Counted from the stretch's first letter, positions 1-10,638 are shown. The stretch: DNA of 64,000 nucleotides from Bacteroidota bacterium (GCA_020444275.1 JAHLLG010000001.1:1321976-1385975); one strand, 5' to 3'. Numbers and translations are program-made. The notes: a model not told the origin generated them from the sequence alone.

Positions 1-214
1 TAGGAATGAAAAGTGGGAAATATGCATTGGAGTGACCTGTATCTTTAAACATTTTATCAAGTGCTGCTTGCATTTTTTCCCAAATGGAATAACCATATGG
101 TTTAATAACCATCGACCCGCGAACAGCAGAGTTTTCTGCTAAATCTGCATTAACGACTAATTCGTTATACCATTGGGAGTAATTTTCTTCTCTTTTTGTA
201 AGTTTTTTTGCCAT
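1..214 (-). CDS. proS: Prolyl-tRNA synthetase, N-terminal fragment (runs off window)
   Basis: Charges tRNA-Pro with proline in the cytoplasm. Only the first 71 residues are inside the window; they begin [19 protein letters not shown] and continue through an [17 protein letters not shown] segment to YFPLFIP, the start of the class II aaRS fold in the short, archaeal/eukaryal-like ProRS type. The ATG at 214 follows a good Bacteroidota -7 box (270-277) and no other in-frame start fits as well. The gene is divergent from the lipoprotein gene at 319. The identification rests on family recognition of a short fragment, but the segment is highly characteristic. Confidence 0.85.
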   Translation of the reverse strand, partial: MAKKLTKREENYSQWYNELVVNADLAENSAVRGSMVIKPYGYSIWEKMQAALDKMFKDTGHSNAYFPLFIP

Positions 215-269
215 ATATGGTATGATTTTTGCTCTAGTTTAAGTGATTTTAATACTAAATTTTAAGCTG

Positions 270-277
270 CAAAAATA
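270..277 (-). promoter_or_regulatory. Bacteroidota -7 box for proS
   Basis: TATTTTTG on the minus strand, a full match to TAnnTTTG, about 55 bases upstream of the proS start. No convincing -33 TTTG is seen at the right distance. Confidence 0.55.
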
Positions 278-318
278 ACGAAATAAAAATTAAAATATAA
301 CTAAACAGGAGGTTCATT

Positions 319-1641
319 ATGAAAACAAATATTTATTTAATCTTATTCTTATCCATACTATTGGCCTCATGTTCATCATTACAGCAAACATCGGTAAATG
401 ATGATATATACTTTTCACCAAAAGATGAATTAACATCGGATAATGTATATAAAAATCCAACGTACGATAAGAATCAAACCGTGAGTTTGAATAAAGATAA
501 CGATAAAGAATTTTCAAGATTACTAGAGAATGATGTTCAAAATGACACATTAAAAGAATCGGAAAATCCATACGAAAGCGTTGTGGTTGATGATTATGAC
601 GAAGCATATGAACGTAGAATGGATGCCATGAAAAGTCCGTATTATGGTATGAACAATAATTATTACAACATTTATTTATCGGATGATTATTGGTATGCAA
701 TGTCATACATGAACGATCCGTTTTACAATGTTGTTATTGTAGGTGATAGAATATGGGTAGAGCCATATTGGATGTCATCGTGGTGGGGTTACAGACCATC
801 GTATTATTATGGATATTATGGTTATGGTTCTCCATATTATAATAATTATTATGGATATCACGGATATTATGGATACCATAGTAGCTGGTATTATAATCCT
901 TATTATTATAACGGTTATTACGATCCGTATTACTATAGAAACTATTCATATGACGGAAAGAAGAATGTTAACTACAGAAGGTCTCTGGTAACGGGAAGTC
1001 CTACTCGAAATAGCTTATCAGGAAGTACAAGGGAATTACCTGAAACTTATATGGGAAGAGATATAAGATCTTCAAGTACGGTTAAAACAGGAATTGACAG
1101 AGGAACTGTTACCGATACAAGAACAAAATCAGCGGTGTTGAGAGATGAGAAGAGAAATAACCTTGCTGGTGAAACTATTCGTGTAAGAAATACAAATAGT
1201 AATCAGAGTGGTTCAGCAGTAAGAAGTACAAGTACAAGAGGACAGTCAGAACCAAACAGAAGCTATACAAGACCACAACAGTCGTCAAGGTCATCATCGT
1301 ATAGTTCACCTGCTCGTTCAACACGATATTCAAGACCTCAAAGTACAGGTTCTAGCTCAAGAGGTAGTAGCTATTCGGGTACTACTAAGTCTTCAACGTA
1401 TACACCAACACGATCAGGTAGTTCAAGATCTGGAAATTCTGGTTCTGGAAGTTCTTACACACCAAGAAGATCAAGTGGTTCATCTGGATCATCATATAGA
1501 GGATCATCAAGTGGATCATCACGATCAAGTGGATCATCCTATAAAAGCTCGGGTTCAACCAGAAGCTCAGGGTCATCTGGTAGTTCAAGATCATCTGGAA
1601 GCTCAAGTTCCAGCGGAAGTAGTAGAGGAGGTAGAAGATAA
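319..1641 (+). CDS. Low-complexity lipoprotein, Tyr/Gly-rich then Ser/Gly/Arg-rich
   Basis: Predicted outer-membrane or surface lipoprotein of 440 residues; function unknown. The N-terminus is a lipoprotein signal with lipobox LASC around residue 18. Residues ~40-100 are acidic, ~105-215 are dominated by Tyr, Gly and Asn with YYGYYGYG-like runs, and ~250-440 are almost entirely Ser, Gly, Arg and Thr, ending in GGRR. The start ATG is preceded by AGGAGG, an unusually good Shine-Dalgarno sequence for this phylum. It lies 31 bases before the OmpP1/FadL gene and is probably co-transcribed with it. The Ser/Gly tail is encoded by repetitive TCA/GGA/AGT codons, so indels by slippage are likely. I do not recognise a named domain. 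Confidence 0.75.
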   Translation: MKTNIYLILFLSILLASCSSLQQTSVNDDIYFSPKDELTSDNVYKNPTYDKNQTVSLNKDNDKEFSRLLENDVQNDTLKESENPYESVVVDDYDEAYERRMDAMKSPYYGMNNNYYNIYLSDDYWYAMSYMNDPFYNVVIVGDRIWVEPYWMSSWWGYRPSYYYGYYGYGSPYYNNYYGYHGYYGYHSSWYYNPYYYNGYYDPYYYRNYSYDGKKNVNYRRSLVTGSPTRNSLSGSTRELPETYMGRDIRSSSTVKTGIDRGTVTDTRTKSAVLRDEKRNNLAGETIRVRNTNSNQSGSAVRSTSTRGQSEPNRSYTRPQQSSRSSSYSSPARSTRYSRPQSTGSSSRGSSYSGTTKSSTYTPTRSGSSRSGNSGSGSSYTPRRSSGSSGSSYRGSSSGSSRSSGSSYKSSGSTRSSGSSGSSRSSGSSSSSGSSRGGRR

Positions 1642-1672
1642 TTTACTAAACACTTTTTAAATTAACAGTACT

Positions 1673-3145
1673 ATGAGAAAACTATTAGCAATATTTATTA
1701 TCATATTATTATCGGGTTCATTTATACATGCTCAAACTCCTTATGTTGTTAATGCATATAGCTTTTCGCAATATGACTATCATGGATCGGCAAGATTTAC
1801 AGCAATGAGTGGTGCATTTGGTGCATTGGGAGGAGATATATCATCAATAGCAATAAATCCGGCTGGACTTGGAGTTTACCGAAGTTCGGAAGTTGTATTT
1901 TCACCGGGCATGGTTTTCAATAATATGAGTGCTTCATATTTAGGAAATACAATGGATCAAAACTCCTATGATATGAGCTTGGATAACATAGGTTTTGTTG
2001 CATCATATGATCTAGAAAACTCAGATACACGTTGGGTAAATGCCAATTTTTCGTTTGCCTACAATAAAACGAAAGATTTCAATTCAGAAGTAACCATGCG
2101 AGGAGTGAATAATTACTCTATAATGGAGCATTTTGTTGACCGGGCAAATAATGATGTTTGGGATCCATTTTATGAAGAAATGTTTTGGCAGGTATATTTA
2201 ATTGATACTTTGGATAATTATCCAGCTCCCTTGGTTTATACAAGTAAAATAACAGATACGATTGCTTCCGATCCGGCAGGATTTAGAATAAATCAGCAGA
2301 AAGTGATCAGAAGGGATGGATCTATTGGGGAATATAACTTCTCATTTGGTGCCAACTATGCACATAAGTTATATGTTGGTGCAAGTATCGGTATAGTACG
2401 TTTAAATTACGATGAGTATGCTTCGCATTATGAGTATGAAAGCGCAAGTACAACTGATATTAATAATTTTCAGTCGTTAACATTGGATGAAGTGGCAGAA
2501 ACATCAGGATCTGGATTTAACTTAAAATTTGGATTGATTTATAAACCTGTTGAGTATATAAGGCTTGGTTTTGCTTTTCATTCGCCCACGTTTTACGACT
2601 TTGAAGAAAACTTTTATACTCGTGTTGAAAACGGAGCAGATAGTTATATAGAATCTGATATATCAACCTATAAATATAGTTTAAAAACTCCTATGAGATT
2701 AAATGGAAGTGTTGGAGTACAAATAGGTAAAATGGCGTTAGTTGATGTTGATTACGAATATGTTGATTATTCGAAAATGGAATTAGACGATGAAGCTAAT
2801 AGTCAGGGCGTAATCGATGATAATGAAGATATTCAAAATATTTATCAGGCATCACATAATATAAGGGCTGGTGCTGAGTTTAGATTAAATACGCTATACT
2901 TTAGAGGCGGTGCAAGTTATTCTACCAGTCCCTACTCAGAAAACACCATAAACTCAGATAATCATGTTATAGGTGTATCAGGAGGATTAGGATACAGACA
3001 AAAGAACTTTTTTATTGACTTTGGATTCAGACAATTAGTGAACGACTATAATTATGCCGTGTTGAGTGGTAATCCAAATATGGATCAAGCACAAATTAAA
3101 AAAACCAATAACAATTACGTATTAACTGTAGGATTTCGATTTTAA
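1673..3145 (+). CDS. OmpP1/FadL/TodX-family outer membrane transporter
   Basis: Outer-membrane beta-barrel of 490 residues in the family that carries long-chain fatty acids and other hydrophobic compounds across the outer membrane. A signal peptide (MRKLLAIFIIILLSGSFIHA) precedes TPYVV. The family hallmark follows at ~residues 35-70: GSARFTAMSGAFGALGGD, then the SSIAINPAGLGVYRSSE segment (NPAG motif). The rest alternates short amphipathic strands and ends in an aromatic residue (VLTVGFRF), as barrels do. It follows the lipoprotein gene by 31 bases. Substrate cannot be told from the sequence. Confidence 0.85.
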   Translation: MRKLLAIFIIILLSGSFIHAQTPYVVNAYSFSQYDYHGSARFTAMSGAFGALGGDISSIAINPAGLGVYRSSEVVFSPGMVFNNMSASYLGNTMDQNSYDMSLDNIGFVASYDLENSDTRWVNANFSFAYNKTKDFNSEVTMRGVNNYSIMEHFVDRANNDVWDPFYEEMFWQVYLIDTLDNYPAPLVYTSKITDTIASDPAGFRINQQKVIRRDGSIGEYNFSFGANYAHKLYVGASIGIVRLNYDEYASHYEYESASTTDINNFQSLTLDEVAETSGSGFNLKFGLIYKPVEYIRLGFAFHSPTFYDFEENFYTRVENGADSYIESDISTYKYSLKTPMRLNGSVGVQIGKMALVDVDYEYVDYSKMELDDEANSQGVIDDNEDIQNIYQASHNIRAGAEFRLNTLYFRGGASYSTSPYSENTINSDNHVIGVSGGLGYRQKNFFIDFGFRQLVNDYNYAVLSGNPNMDQAQIKKTNNNYVLTVGFRF

Positions 3146-3173
3146 CAGATAGAATTATAATTTAGGTTTGGGT

Positions 3174-3208
3174 AAGGCTGTTCAAAAGGTAATTTTGAAC
3201 AGCTTTCT
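3174..3208 (+). terminator. Intrinsic terminator after the OmpP1/FadL gene
   Basis: A 14-base stem AAGGCTGTTCAAAA / TTTTGAACAGCTTT with a 5-base loop lies 28 bases after the stop codon; the T-run is short. One G-T mismatch is tolerated in the stem. Confidence 0.6.
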
Positions 3209-3363
3209 TAGTTGTTAATGATTTATAATAATGTTGTATATTTAGGTAATTTAATATTTATGCTAAAATTCTTTGAGTATTAGTGGTTAAATATTTATTT
3301 TCGTATCCTGTAATAAGCAGGTGATTAACTTATGTAATCATTTGAAAAAGTAAAACTGGTATT

Positions 3364-5376
3364 ATGAGCACTAAAGATCTACAAAACTCTGATTCTGTTC
3401 AGGATAATAATCAAAATCAGAATCCTGAATTAAGCGAAAATAAGTCAGATCAAAATCCTGAGAAAGACGATATTAAAAAGAAAGAGTCTGATAATAGTAA
3501 TGCGAATGAAGATAACAATAAGGTAAAAGAAGAAAAGCCTGAAGTTAATTCAAATGCTGAAGCAGAACCTGAAAAAGGTGAAAAAGATGATGAGAGTGAG
3601 GTAAAAGAGGAGAGTAAAGAAGCAGCTGCTTCAGAAATAAAAGCCGATTTTGAAATTGACTATACAAAGTTAAGTAGAGAGGATTTGGTTAAGCACCTTG
3701 ATGAGATTATGAATAATAATCCGATCAATGAAATTCGCAAAGATGTTGAAGCAATAAAAGCCAGTTTTTATAAAAAGCAAAAGCCAATAAACGAGAAAAA
3801 AAGAAAGGAATTTCTTGATCAAGGAGGAAATATAGAGGATTTTGCTCCGGCTGAGGATCCGATCGAAACCGAGTTAAAAGATTTATTTAAGCGATACAGA
3901 AAGCTTAAGGCTGATTATAACAGGCAACTTGAGGGGGTAAAAGAGGAAAATCTTCAAAAAAAGTATCAGATAATTGAGGAGCTGAAAGAGATTGTAAATA
4001 AAGATGAATCTATTGGCGATACCTTTAAAGAGTTTCGTGAGTTGCAGCAACGATGGAAAGAAATTGGTCAGGTTCCGCAGCAAAAATTAAAAGATCTTTG
4101 GAATACTTACCATCACCATGTTGAAAAGTTCTATGACTATATAAACATTAACAAGGAGCTACGCGATTTAGATTTAAAAAAGAATCTGGAAATGAAAACT
4201 GAGCTTTGCGAAAAGGCTGAGAAATTAACAGAAGAAAAGTCGGTTGTGACAGCTTTCAAGGCACTTCAAAAACTTCATAACCAATGGAGAGAAATTGGTC
4301 CGGTACCTAATGAACAGAAAGAGCCATTATGGGAACGATTTAAAGAAGCAACCAGAATAATTAATAAAAATCATCAGGATTATTTTAAAAATCTTAAAGA
4401 AGAACAAAAAAATAATCTTGAGAAGAAAGAGAAATTGTGTGAGCAAGCAGAAGAAATAGCTGCAAAAGAGTTGACAAATCATAAAGAATGGACAGAGCAG
4501 ACAGCAGAAATTATTAATCTACAAAAAGTGTGGAGAACCATAGGTTTTGCTCCTAAAAAAGATAACAACAAAATATATGCTCGTTTCCGCAATGCTTGTG
4601 ATAAATTCTTTGGTAAAAAACGAGAGTTTTATGCTCAAAACAAAGAATTGCAGGATGAGAATCTGGAAAAGAAAATCGAACTTTGTGAAAAGGCAGAAGC
4701 GTTAAAAGATAGTACCGACTGGAAAAAGACAACAAAAGAATTGATTAATCTTCAAAAAGAGTGGAAAGAGGTAGGTCCGGTTGCAAGAAAACATTCTGAC
4801 AAAGTTTGGAAGAGATTTAGAGCGGCATGCGACCATTTCTTCAATAGTAAGTCGGAATACTATGCAAATATCGAAAAGGAATTTGACAGTAATCTTAAGA
4901 AAAAGCAGGAAATAATCGATAATGTTAAGAATTATAAGTTTACAAGTGATGTAAACGAGAATTATGAAGCATTGAAAAAATTCCAGGAGGATTTTTCTGA
5001 AATTGGTTTTGTTCCTTATAAACTGAAAGATAAAATACAGAATGAATTTAGAGAGGAGCTCAATAAACAATTCGATAAATTAAAAGTAGACGATGATGAA
5101 AAGAAACTGTTAAAGTTCCAAAATAGATTAGAAACTTTACAGCATAAACCTAAAGCATATACAAAAATAAAGCACGAAAGAGATAAATTCTTTAATAAAA
5201 TAAAAAAATTAGAGAGTAATATTACGCTTTGGGAAAATAATATTGGATTCTTTTCGGCCGACTCAAAAGAAGCACAGGAAATGTTAAGTGATTATAGAGA
5301 GAAAATAGAGAGTGCCAGAAAAGAGATTGAAATACTAGAAGAAAAAATCCGCATGATTGATCGTGCCGAAGATTAA
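3364..5376 (+). CDS. DUF349 repeat protein, coiled and highly charged
   Basis: Cytoplasmic protein of 670 residues with no signal peptide. Residues 1-100 are a disordered Glu/Lys/Asn-rich leader. From ~residue 160 the protein consists of tandem ~70-75-residue helical DUF349 repeats, recognisable by recurring WKEIGQVPQ / WREIGPVPN / WRTIGFAPK / WKEVGPVAR segments followed by LWxxF and a DxFF or DHFF motif; about five copies. The C-terminus is a coiled coil. Function is not established; DUF349 proteins sit beside pyrG in several Bacteroidota, as here. Very high Lys/Glu content is normal for the family. Confidence 0.85.
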   Translation: MSTKDLQNSDSVQDNNQNQNPELSENKSDQNPEKDDIKKKESDNSNANEDNNKVKEEKPEVNSNAEAEPEKGEKDDESEVKEESKEAAASEIKADFEIDYTKLSREDLVKHLDEIMNNNPINEIRKDVEAIKASFYKKQKPINEKKRKEFLDQGGNIEDFAPAEDPIETELKDLFKRYRKLKADYNRQLEGVKEENLQKKYQIIEELKEIVNKDESIGDTFKEFRELQQRWKEIGQVPQQKLKDLWNTYHHHVEKFYDYININKELRDLDLKKNLEMKTELCEKAEKLTEEKSVVTAFKALQKLHNQWREIGPVPNEQKEPLWERFKEATRIINKNHQDYFKNLKEEQKNNLEKKEKLCEQAEEIAAKELTNHKEWTEQTAEIINLQKVWRTIGFAPKKDNNKIYARFRNACDKFFGKKREFYAQNKELQDENLEKKIELCEKAEALKDSTDWKKTTKELINLQKEWKEVGPVARKHSDKVWKRFRAACDHFFNSKSEYYANIEKEFDSNLKKKQEIIDNVKNYKFTSDVNENYEALKKFQEDFSEIGFVPYKLKDKIQNEFREELNKQFDKLKVDDDEKKLLKFQNRLETLQHKPKAYTKIKHERDKFFNKIKKLESNITLWENNIGFFSADSKEAQEMLSDYREKIESARKEIEILEEKIRMIDRAED

Positions 5377-5383
5377 TACATAG

Positions 5384-7012
<1,629 letters not shown>

Positions 7013-7034
7013 AAATAAAAATATACTAATATTG

Positions 7035-7063
7035 CAGGCGAGTAAAACTTGCCTGATTTTTTT
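7035..7063 (+). terminator. Weak intrinsic terminator between pyrG and yidC
   Basis: CAGGC-g-AG pairs with CT-t-GCCTG around a four-base loop and is followed by seven T. The stem is short and has one mismatch. Confidence 0.45.
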
Positions 7064-7089
7064 AATTAAGATAATAAAAGAGATTTAAA

Positions 7090-8952
7090 ATGGATAGGAA
7101 TTCGATTATAGGGATAGTTTTAATAGCAGGTATATTAATTCTTTGGACAACATTGAATAAACCCTCGAAAGAAGAGATTGAAGCAGCAAAGCACAAACAG
7201 GATTCTTTGGAGTTAGTGCAACAGCGAGAAGATATAAAACAAAAACAAGTTGAAGCGCAAACAACGAAACAAACACAAGAGAATTTAAGCGAGCAAGCAG
7301 AAGTAGAGCAAATAGGTGAGAATAAAAACCAATATGGTGGATTTGCCGATGCAGCATCTGGTAAACAGGAATTTACTGTTCTTGAGAATGAGCATCTTAA
7401 AGTTAAGATTAGTAATAAAGGGGGTAAAATATATTCCGTTGAGCTTAAACAATATAAAACATACGATCAGAAGCCACTTCTATTGTTCGATGGTGATTCA
7501 ACTGTTTTTGGATTGCAATTTAATACAACTGATTTAAGAGGAATTGAGACTAATGATCTGTTTTTCGTGCCAAGCGAAGTAACATCAAACTCAGCCAAAA
7601 TGAGGTTGTATAGTGGTGAAAATAAGTACTTGGAATATGTCTATACATTAACCCCTGATGATTATACAGTAGATTTTGATATCAACTTTGTTGGATTCGA
7701 TGAAATTTTATCAAATAATATTAGTGTTATTGATTTAAAATGGTCGATGTATGTTCCTCAACTAGAGAAAGGAGCAAAGAATGAAAATATGTATACAACC
7801 ATAGGTTACAAATACTACCAGGATGAGGTGAATACAGTAAGAGCAAGAGGAAAAGATGATAGCAGTGAGGAATTAACAACAAAACTAAAATGGGTATCAT
7901 TCCAGCATCAATTCTTTTCTTCAATTTTGGTGGCAGATAATTATTTTACCAATGGAATTATTGAGTTTAAAACATTTGAAGAAGAGGCTAAATATTTAAA
8001 ATATTTTGAGTCAACTATTGGTATACCTTTCGAATTTTCATCACAATCTTCTGTTCCTTTGTCGTTTTATTTTGGTCCAAACCACTTTAATACCTTAAAG
8101 AAGTATGACCTGGGATTTGAAAAAATAATTCCTTTGGGAAGATCAATTATTAGTTGGATTAATCGTTTTGTAATTATTCCTGTATTTAATTTTCTCGATA
8201 ATTATATAGCGAATTATGGTATTATTATCTTAATACTAACCATTCTAATTAAACTGGTACTTTTCCCATTAACTTATAAATCGTATTTGTCGACTGCAAA
8301 GATGCGTGTTCTTAAGCCTGAAATTGATGAGATTAACAAGAAATTTCCGAAGAAAGATGAGGCTATGAAAAAGCAACAGGCAACTATGGCTTTATATAAG
8401 AAAGCAGGAGTAAATCCAATGGGAGGTTGTATTCCTATGGCAATACAATTCCCGATTTTAATTGCCATGTTCCGATTCTTCCCGGCTTCATTTGAGCTTA
8501 GACAGAAGGCATTTCTTTGGGCAGATGACTTATCATCTTACGATTCGATTATAAATTTACCTTTCGAAGTTCCGTTTGGTTTTGGCGATCATATCAGTTT
8601 ATTTACTGTTTTAATGGCCGTTGCATTAGTTTTTTCATCACGGCTAAATACCGGACAGATGAACGATGCAAATCAGCAAATGCCTGGTATGAAGTTTATG
8701 ATGACCTACATGATGCCTGTGATGTTGCTATTTATTTTCAATAACTATTCTTCAGGTTTGAGTTATTACTATTTCTTATCGAATGTTATAACATTGGGAC
8801 AAACATTCGTAATCCGACGATTTGTAGATGAAGAAGCATTGCTTAAAAAATTACATGAAAATAAGAAGAAACCGGTTAAAAAATCGAAATGGCAAGAGCG
8901 TTTAGAACAAGCAGCTAAACAAAAAGGCTATAAACCACCAAAAAAGAAATAA
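7090..8952 (+). CDS. yidC: Membrane protein insertase YidC
   Basis: Inserts proteins into the inner membrane, alone or with SecYEG. The N-terminal anchor helix is at residues ~4-22 (IGIVLIAGILILWTTL), followed by a Gln/Glu-rich linker and the large periplasmic beta domain (~90-355). The conserved 60KD_IMP/Oxa1 core occupies ~365-600, with the MGGCIPMAIQFPILIAMFRF segment and further membrane helices; the C-terminus is basic (KKKP-rich), as expected for a ribosome-facing tail. 620 residues fits the Bacteroidota members. It follows pyrG in the same direction. Confidence 0.96.
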   Translation: MDRNSIIGIVLIAGILILWTTLNKPSKEEIEAAKHKQDSLELVQQREDIKQKQVEAQTTKQTQENLSEQAEVEQIGENKNQYGGFADAASGKQEFTVLENEHLKVKISNKGGKIYSVELKQYKTYDQKPLLLFDGDSTVFGLQFNTTDLRGIETNDLFFVPSEVTSNSAKMRLYSGENKYLEYVYTLTPDDYTVDFDINFVGFDEILSNNISVIDLKWSMYVPQLEKGAKNENMYTTIGYKYYQDEVNTVRARGKDDSSEELTTKLKWVSFQHQFFSSILVADNYFTNGIIEFKTFEEEAKYLKYFESTIGIPFEFSSQSSVPLSFYFGPNHFNTLKKYDLGFEKIIPLGRSIISWINRFVIIPVFNFLDNYIANYGIIILILTILIKLVLFPLTYKSYLSTAKMRVLKPEIDEINKKFPKKDEAMKKQQATMALYKKAGVNPMGGCIPMAIQFPILIAMFRFFPASFELRQKAFLWADDLSSYDSIINLPFEVPFGFGDHISLFTVLMAVALVFSSRLNTGQMNDANQQMPGMKFMMTYMMPVMLLFIFNNYSSGLSYYYFLSNVITLGQTFVIRRFVDEEALLKKLHENKKKPVKKSKWQERLEQAAKQKGYKPPKKK

Positions 8953-8971
8953 TTACAAATTAAATAAATTG

Positions 8972-9003
8972 AAAAAGGTTGATCTAACGAGATCAACTTT
9001 TTT
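8972..9003 (+). terminator. Intrinsic terminator after yidC
   Basis: AAAAGGTTGATCT and AGATCAACTTTTTT form a strong stem with a T-tract, directly upstream of the EamA gene, whose ATG is 10 bases away. Confidence 0.75.
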
Positions 9004-9012
9004 CTTCAAGTA

Positions 9013-9936
9013 ATGATTAGTAAAAAGGTTAAAGGAAGTATTGCAATAGGAATTTCTGCGGTTATGTGGGGATTCGATGGAGTGGTTTTAACACCGCGTC
9101 TGTTTAATCTTGATGTGGGATATGTTGTTTTTATATTGCATCTTATTCCGTTTATGCTTATGAATATTTTCATGTATAAGCAATACCGGTTTGTTAAAGA
9201 TTTTACTACAAAAGATATTATTGTTCTTTTAAGTATTGCATTTACAGGAGGTGCACTGGGAACCTTGTCAATTGTTAAAGCCCTGTTTTTAGTAAATTTT
9301 CAGCATTTAAGTATTGTAGTTTTACTGCAAAAGTTACAGCCTATTTTTGCAATATTACTGGCAGCTGTTATATTAAAAGAGAAGCTAACACTTCGTTTTC
9401 TATTTTGGGGTTTATTAGCAATAGCGGCTGGTTATACCTTAACATTCGAGTTTAAACTTCCAGTTGTTACTTCTGATAGAAATACAATTTTGGCAGCCGT
9501 ATTTGCCTTACTTGCAGCTTTTAGTTTTGGTAGCTCTACCGTTTTCAGTAAAATGGTATTGGGTAAATATGATTTTAAAACCGTAACGTTTTTTCGATAT
9601 GGTTTTACAGCATTGTTAATGCTGTTTTATGTAATGGTTACACAGAAGTTTATGCAGTTTTCTCAAACTACAGCAAATAACTGGCTATTCTTTATTATTA
9701 TTGGTTTAACAACTGGTAGCGGAGCTATTTTCTTATATTACCTTGGATTGAAACATGTAAGTGCTATTATTTCAGTAATTGTTGAACTTATATTTCCAAT
9801 TTCAGCCATAATTTTTGATTATATTTTTAATGATGCACGACTTTCATTAATACAGTGGTTAAGTGCTGCTGTAATGGTATTTGCTATTATAAAAATAAGC
9901 TATAGGCGTAAAAAATTACTGAAAAGAATTAAATAA
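9013..9936 (+). CDS. EamA/DMT-superfamily permease
   Basis: Inner-membrane protein of 307 residues with about ten transmembrane segments in two EamA halves (~8-145 and ~160-298). The N-terminus carries AIGISAVMWGFDGVV, the usual first helix, and the end is basic (YRRKKLLKRIK), consistent with a cytoplasmic C-terminus. Members export metabolites or amino acids; the substrate is not predictable here. It starts right after the yidC terminator, so it either has its own promoter inside that region or depends on read-through. Confidence 0.85.
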   Translation: MISKKVKGSIAIGISAVMWGFDGVVLTPRLFNLDVGYVVFILHLIPFMLMNIFMYKQYRFVKDFTTKDIIVLLSIAFTGGALGTLSIVKALFLVNFQHLSIVVLLQKLQPIFAILLAAVILKEKLTLRFLFWGLLAIAAGYTLTFEFKLPVVTSDRNTILAAVFALLAAFSFGSSTVFSKMVLGKYDFKTVTFFRYGFTALLMLFYVMVTQKFMQFSQTTANNWLFFIIIGLTTGSGAIFLYYLGLKHVSAIISVIVELIFPISAIIFDYIFNDARLSLIQWLSAAVMVFAIIKISYRRKKLLKRIK

Positions 9937-9956
9937 ACAGGTTGCAGAAATAGTAT

Positions 9957-10081
9957 TCAAAGTGGTATTAAATTCTCACTTCCGGCATTATGTCTTTTTA
10001 ATCTTTGATTAATATCAATAGTTTGACCAATATAGAATTTTGGATTGACACTGAAAATAATATGTAAACGAAGTATTTCAT
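9957..10081 (-). pseudogene. Broken GIY-YIG endonuclease copy, N-terminal part
   Basis: This is a diverged second copy of the first ~38 codons of the gene at 10224-10514. Read on the minus strand it starts MKYFVYILFSVSIQ, then one base is missing compared with the intact copy, and the correct frame resumes as FYIGQTIDINQRLKRHNAGSEN before a stop. The homologous block (about 9969-10134 here, 10401-10567 in the intact copy) includes the upstream terminator and the last bases of tRNA-Gly. It is therefore a remnant of a duplicated unit, not an independent gene. Confidence 0.75.
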
Positions 10082-10086
10082 AACAA

Positions 10087-10113
10087 GAAAAGATTGCCTT
10101 TAGAGCAATCTTT
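10087..10113 (-). terminator. Duplicated copy of the tRNA-operon terminator
   Basis: AAAGATTGC / GCAATCTTT with the same loop as at 10518-10546. It belongs to the duplicated block and sits just upstream of the broken GIY-YIG copy. Confidence 0.6.
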
Positions 10114-10121
10114 CATTTTTT

Positions 10122-10134
10122 GAGCGGGAGACGG
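10122..10134 (-). pseudogene. tRNA-Gly 3'-end remnant
   Basis: Thirteen bases, GAGCGGGAGACGG on the plus strand, match the acceptor and T-arm end of the real tRNA-Gly gene (10555-10567) exactly. The match is interrupted by a double-hairpin insert and resumes for about seven bases (AACTCGA) at 10206. It marks the edge of the duplicated unit. Confidence 0.65.
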
Positions 10135-10205
10135 ATGATGACGAAACCGTTTTCAACGGTTTATCATCATTCCGATATCATGACATTTTTGTCATGATCG
10201 TCGGA
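10135..10205. repeat. Double-palindrome insert in the tRNA-Gly remnant
   Basis: Two strong adjacent stem-loops fill 71 bases. The first pairs ATGATGA-cg-AAACCGTT with AACGGTTT-a-TCATCAT (10135-10170). The second pairs TCCGA-t-ATCATGACA with TGTCATGAT-cg-TCGGA around TTTT (10171-10205). The tRNA-like sequence reads ACGG before the insert and CGGAAACTCGA after it, so CGG flanks both ends and could be a target duplication. There is no coding capacity. It could be a REP- or MITE-like element. Confidence 0.5.
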
Positions 10206-10223
10206 AACTCGATTAAGCACCAA

Positions 10224-10514
10224 TTACTTTTCTAACATATCTATAATTTGGAGGTTTTGAATTCCATCCGAATATTTATTCATGAACCTAATCAATCTTG
10301 ATTGTTTTAAATTCTTTAATTTTCGCTCCAGAATAATAGCTTCAGAACGAGAATCTTTAGAAGTATACCAAACTAATTTCCAGGGAATACCTTTAGCGGT
10401 AAAATTCTCACTTCCGGCATTATGTCTTTTTAATCTTTGATCAATATTATTTGTTTGACCAATATAGAACTTCTGTATCGACTCTGAAAAAATTATGTAA
10501 ACGAAGTATCTCAT
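10224..10514 (-). CDS. GIY-YIG nuclease family protein (small, UPF0213-like)
   Basis: Protein of 96 residues with a single GIY-YIG fold. FVYII (residues 4-8) and FYIGQT (16-21) form the GIY-YIG core, followed by RLKRHNAG with the conserved Arg and His, and EAIILERKLKNLK with the catalytic-type Glu. Such stand-alone domains may nick DNA, but the cellular role is unknown. It begins four bases after the terminator of the tRNA operon and would be expressed by read-through or from its own promoter. A broken partial copy lies just downstream together with a tRNA-Gly end, suggesting movement or duplication at tRNA 3' ends. Confidence 0.85.
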   Translation of the reverse strand: MRYFVYIIFSESIQKFYIGQTNNIDQRLKRHNAGSENFTAKGIPWKLVWYTSKDSRSEAIILERKLKNLKQSRLIRFMNKYSDGIQNLQIIDMLEK

Positions 10515-10517
10515 AAC

Positions 10518-10546
10518 AAAAAAAGATTGCCTTTAGAGCAATCTTT
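10518..10546 (-). terminator. Intrinsic terminator of the tRNA operon
   Basis: On the minus strand AAAGATTGC pairs with GCAATCTTT across a 7-base loop and is followed by a T-run, 10 bases after the tRNA-Gly 3' end. Confidence 0.75.
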
Positions 10547-10555
10547 CATTTTTTG

Positions 10556-10628
10556 AGCGGGAGACGGAACTCGAATCCGCGACCCTTAGCTTGGAAGGCT
10601 AATGCTCTACCAACTGAGCTACTCCCGC
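10556..10628 (-). tRNA. tRNA-Gly(TCC)
   Basis: Complete 73-base cloverleaf: acceptor GCGGGAG / CTCCCGC with discriminator T, D-arm AGCTCAGTTGGTAGAGC, anticodon loop CTTCCAA in a TTAGC/GCTAA stem, and T-arm with GGATTCGAGTTCC. CCA is not encoded. It is last of three in the operon and its 3' end is duplicated at 10122-10134. Confidence 0.95.
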
Positions 10629-10638
10629 AAAAGGAGTG

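Noticed and set aside
1385..1606. Minus-strand and +1 ORFs over the Ser/Gly-rich tail
   Set aside because: Low-complexity codon repeats open all frames; the lipoprotein frame is the only one with a signal peptide and partner gene.
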